Shown here in pieces: positions 5,820 to 7,258 of a stretch of 7,258 nt of DNA. The position numbers were made by a program, and so were the translations under genes. Every line of letters begins with the position of its first letter. Position 1 is the first letter of the stretch. The DNA is from Candidatus Obscuribacterales bacterium (GTDB lineage: Bacteria > Cyanobacteriota > Vampirovibrionia > Obscuribacterales > Obscuribacteraceae), in the NCBI GenBank assembly GCA_021732245.1, contig JAKFVJ010000410.1, forward strand, positions 1 to 7,258, written 5' to 3'. The notes under the pieces were generated by a model. It saw only the letters and a program-made list of their open reading frames with translations, was not told where the DNA came from and searched no databases.

Positions 5820-6029
5820 TTAGCGCAAATATTTCTTGTAGGGAAACATAGCGAGTACGCTTGCTTTGTGGTCATCGGATACTTCCTTGAATCCACGAAG
5901 TTTGCGTTTGACTTTAGCGGCCTTCCATTCGTTGATGTGACGCTTACCACCTTGACGCGCCAAGACTTTGCCTGTGGCAGTGATCTTGAAGCGGCGGGCA
6001 GCAGCCTTATTTGTTTTCATTTTAGGCAT
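5820..6029 (-). CDS. rpmI: 50S ribosomal protein L35
   Basis: A 69-residue basic protein of the large ribosomal subunit, with the family pattern MPKMKTNKAAARRFKITATG, then GKRHINEW, and an Arg-terminated end (KKYLR). The order infC-rpmI-rplT is the common bacterial one. The 103-base spacer to rplT is long for this operon, and the 57-base spacer from infC contains an 11-base-period direct repeat. The ribosome-binding sequence is weak (GAGAT, seven bases before the ATG), so expression may depend on coupling or RNA structure. Confidence 0.98.
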   Translation of the reverse strand: MPKMKTNKAAARRFKITATGKVLARQGGKRHINEWKAAKVKRKLRGFKEVSDDHKASVLAMFPYKKYLR

Positions 6030-6060
6030 GGTTGATCTCGCTTTTCGTTATCTCGTCGAA

Positions 6061-6079
6061 GCTTAACTGGGGCTTAACT
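6061..6079. repeat. 8-bp direct repeat in the infC-rpmI spacer
   Basis: GCTTAACT occurs at 6061-6068 and 6072-6079, separated by GGG, giving a period of 11 bases. Short GAAG/CTTC arms flank it (6058-6061 and 6080-6083), so the transcript could form an imperfect stem. It lies at the place where L20-binding mRNA sites occur upstream of rpmI in Escherichia coli, but no sequence match to such sites was checked. Confidence 0.4.
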
Positions 6080-6086
6080 CTTCGTA

Positions 6087-6686
6087 CTATTCCTCACCCG
6101 GAGCTTTAGCATCCGGAAGAGGCGGTTTGCCCTTGCCAGGAATCGGCGAAAGAATCATTATAACAGCCTTCCCTTCCAATCTAGCCTCGCGCTCAATCAT
6201 TGCTAAATCTTTCAGGTCATCAAAGAACTTATTCATCAGTTTTAGCGCCATATCGGCGTGCTGAATCTCTCTTCCTCGCAAGATTGTTAAGACTTTTATT
6301 TTGTCGCCTTCATTGAGGAATTTGTTGGCGTGCTTAACTTTCACCTGATAGTCGTGCTCTTCAATGCTGTAACGCATCTTAATTTCTTTGACGTCGACTA
6401 TATGGTGTTTGCGTTTGGCTTCCCTCGCGCGCTTTTCCTGCTCGAACTTAAAACGGCCATAATCCATGATACGGGCCACTGGAGGGCTCGAATCAGGTTG
6501 GACCAAAAAGAGGTCTAATCCTCTTTCGCGGGCAGTAGCAAGTGCCTCTCTCGTGGGCATTACGCCAAGTTGGGCTCCTTCTTCGTCAATTAAACGAACT
6601 TCGCGATCGCGAATACGCTCGTTCAAGAGTGGCATGTCCCGTCTTGGTTCTGGGCGGCTTGGATTGCCTTTTATGGGTGTGCTCAA
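6087..6686 (-). CDS. infC: Translation initiation factor IF-3
   Basis: A 199-residue protein if begun at TTG 6686. IF-3 binds the 30S subunit, blocks early 50S joining and checks the start codon and initiator tRNA. The N-domain begins at LLNERIRDREVRLIDEEGAQLG (about 20-41), then MDYGRFKFEQEK, a Lys/Arg linker, and the C-domain with VKEIKMRYSIEEHDYQVK, GDKIKVLTILRGRE and the ILSPIP end. The C-terminal tail GKGKPPLPDAKAPGEE is a modest extension. The TTG start is chosen because GAGG lies five bases upstream. A frame opening at 6740 would run into the tRNA, and ATG 6635 has no good ribosome-binding site. Non-AUG starts are known for infC, where IF-3 represses its own translation through a rare start codon. 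A tRNA-Leu ends 29 bases upstream. Confidence 0.96.
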   Translation of the reverse strand: MSTPIKGNPSRPEPRRDMPLLNERIRDREVRLIDEEGAQLGVMPTREALATARERGLDLFLVQPDSSPPVARIMDYGRFKFEQEKRAREAKRKHHIVDVKEIKMRYSIEEHDYQVKVKHANKFLNEGDKIKVLTILRGREIQHADMALKLMNKFFDDLKDLAMIEREARLEGKAVIMILSPIPGKGKPPLPDAKAPGEE

Positions 6687-6695
6687 ACTATCCTC
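6684..6695 (-). promoter_or_regulatory. Ribosome-binding site deciding the infC TTG start
   Basis: Minus-strand GAGG (6695-6692), the spacer ATAGT and TTG (6686-6684). It is the only well-spaced Shine-Dalgarno sequence between the tRNA 3' end and the conserved IF-3 N-domain, and it points to a non-AUG start. Confidence 0.6.
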
Positions 6696-6715
6696 ATTTG
6701 TTGGGATTGATAATC

Positions 6716-6798
6716 TGCCGAAGGTGGGAGTTGAACCCACAAGAGCTTGCGCTCACTACGACCTGAACGTAGCGTGTTTGCCATTTCACCACTTCGGC
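6716..6798 (-). tRNA. tRNA-Leu (anticodon CAG)
   Basis: An 83-base tRNA that folds fully. The acceptor is GCCGAAG / CTTCGGC with discriminator A. The D-arm is GTG/CAC with GG in the loop. The anticodon stem CTACG/CGTAG holds loop TTCAGGT, giving anticodon CAG (6763-6765 on the plus strand reads CTG). The long variable arm GAGC-GCAA-GCTC is a class II feature typical of leucine. The T-arm is GTGGG/CCCAC with loop TTCAACT. The 3' CCA is not encoded, so it must be added by tRNA nucleotidyltransferase. It reads CUG codons. It sits between rpsR and infC on the same strand, so it may be processed out of a ribosomal-protein transcript. Confidence 0.97.
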
Positions 6799-6810
6799 AC
6801 GATGATGAGA

Positions 6811-6816
6811 ATTTTA
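6811..6816 (-). promoter_or_regulatory. Candidate -10 element for tRNA-Leu/infC
   Basis: TAAAAT on the minus strand lies 12 bases ahead of the mature tRNA 5' end, a suitable distance for a start in CATCGT. The hexamer 17 bases upstream (TAGTTA) matches the -35 consensus at only three positions, so this is a weak call. If real, tRNA-Leu and the infC-rpmI-rplT genes share it. Confidence 0.35.
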
Positions 6817-6853
6817 CAATAGGCACAGCGTAATAACTAGCTCTTGGCTTTTC

Positions 6854-7096
6854 TTAACCGTCAGCGGTATAAGGCATAAGCGCAATCTCGCGCGAACGCT
6901 TGATGGCGGTTGTCAAAATGCGCTGATGGTGAGCGCAGCTGCCGGAGATACGGCGTGGAAGAATTTTGCCTCTTTCAGTGACAAATTTCTTGAGCTTGTT
7001 TGGATCCTTGTAATCAATAGACTCCACCTTGTCTGCACAGAAAATGCAGCTCTTGCGACGTCTTGGTGGTCCATCGTTATTCATTTGGCGACCCAT
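6854..7096 (-). CDS. rpsR: 30S ribosomal protein S18
   Basis: An 80-residue small-subunit protein that pairs with S6 on the 30S platform. Family segments are RRRKSCIFC, IDYKDPNKLKKFVTERGKILPRR, SGSCAHHQR and AIKRSREIALMPY. GGAGG lies six bases before ATG 7096, which is preferred over an in-frame start at 7150. Cys17, Cys20, Cys54 and His57 (C-x-x-C with C-x-x-H) match the zinc-binding form of S18, as opposed to the Cys-free paralogs bacteria use when zinc is short. The order ssb-rpsR is the usual rpsF-ssb-rpsR cluster; rpsF would lie beyond the right edge. Confidence 0.98.
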   Translation of the reverse strand: MGRQMNNDGPPRRRKSCIFCADKVESIDYKDPNKLKKFVTERGKILPRRISGSCAHHQRILTTAIKRSREIALMPYTADG

Positions 7097-7142
7097 TGTT
7101 TCCTCCAGGAAATGTAAGTGTTTTGGATAATGACTTTTGTCG

Positions 7143-7161
7143 GGGCGCATTGCCTGCGCCC
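7143..7161 (-). other. Hairpin in the ssb-rpsR spacer
   Basis: GGGCGCA and TGCGCCC form a perfect 7-bp GC-rich stem with a 5-base loop, 18 bases past the ssb stop. No T run follows, so it should not terminate fully. It may stabilise the ssb message 3' end or weaken read-through into rpsR. The arms resemble those of the rplT terminator. Confidence 0.5.
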
Positions 7162-7179
7162 GCTAACGAAAACGAATCC

Positions 7180-7258
7180 TTAGAATGGAATCTCGTCTTC
7201 GTTTGCAAATATTGCATCGAGGTCTTCGCTATTGCTTGGAGCTTTTGCTACAGCAGCT
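7180..7258 (-). CDS. ssb: Single-stranded DNA-binding protein, C-terminal end (partial)
   Basis: Only the last 25 codons lie in the window; the rest continues past the right edge. The end reads AAVAKAPSNSEDLDAIFANEDEIPF followed by TAA at 7182-7180. A flexible linker followed by an acidic tip ending in D-E-I-P-F is the signature of bacterial SSB, the part that recruits replication and repair partners. Its position just upstream of rpsR on the same strand matches the conserved rpsF-ssb-rpsR cluster and supports the call. The OB-fold domain is not visible here, so paralog status or length cannot be judged. Confidence 0.93.
   Translation of the reverse strand, partial: AAVAKAPSNSEDLDAIFANEDEIPF

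Noticed and set aside
6687..6740. N-terminal extension of infC to 6740
   Set aside because: It would translate the 3' end of tRNA-Leu; a GAGG-supported TTG at 6686 explains the start better.

Overview
The window is a bacterial chromosomal segment with ordinary standard-code genes and roughly balanced base composition. Two gene blocks on the minus strand flank a small plus-strand pair. The right block (about 5351 to 7258, read right to left) is the end of ssb, rpsR (S18), a tRNA-Leu(CAG), infC (IF-3), rpmI (L35) and rplT (L20), closed by a strong intrinsic terminator. Just beyond it, still on minus, lies a SpoU-type 2'-O-RNA methyltransferase gene. This half is translation housekeeping. Its unusual points are the tRNA placed about 30 bases ahead of infC, and an infC start that appears to be TTG.

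The left block (329 to 3529, minus) is tatC followed by two related membrane proteins with TPR tails. The first follows the tatC stop codon by one base. It has an M50-type HExxH zinc-protease motif (HEMGH) in its membrane domain. The second aligns with it without gaps across about 60 residues of that domain, but HEMGH is replaced by DLKAT and the other candidate metal or active-site residues are also lost. It looks like a tandem pseudoprotease paralog. This protease/pseudoprotease pair, placed next to the Tat translocase gene, is the best candidate for an undescribed system here.

Between the blocks, on plus, are two short genes for secreted, highly acidic proteins. Both have good Shine-Dalgarno sequences, Sec-type signal peptides and similar C-termini, with their acidic and valine/proline-rich parts in opposite order. 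The 229-base gap between them is dense in signals: a small hairpin, a long near-perfect stem whose loop exposes a GAGGAGGAGG tract and which ends in a T-rich run, a possible 17-codon ORF with Cys-x-Cys-x-x-Cys, a good sigma70-like promoter, and a leader hairpin just ahead of the second gene.

Organism: TatC, the ribosomal proteins and the TPR-rich membrane proteins look like a Gram-negative-type environmental bacterium. TatC has a cyanobacterial flavour, so a non-photosynthetic cyanobacterial relative (Vampirovibrionia/Melainabacteria, for example Obscuribacterales) is a guess made without database support. Bases 1 to 328 hold no gene I can support. I see no CRISPR array, insertion sequence or phage gene.
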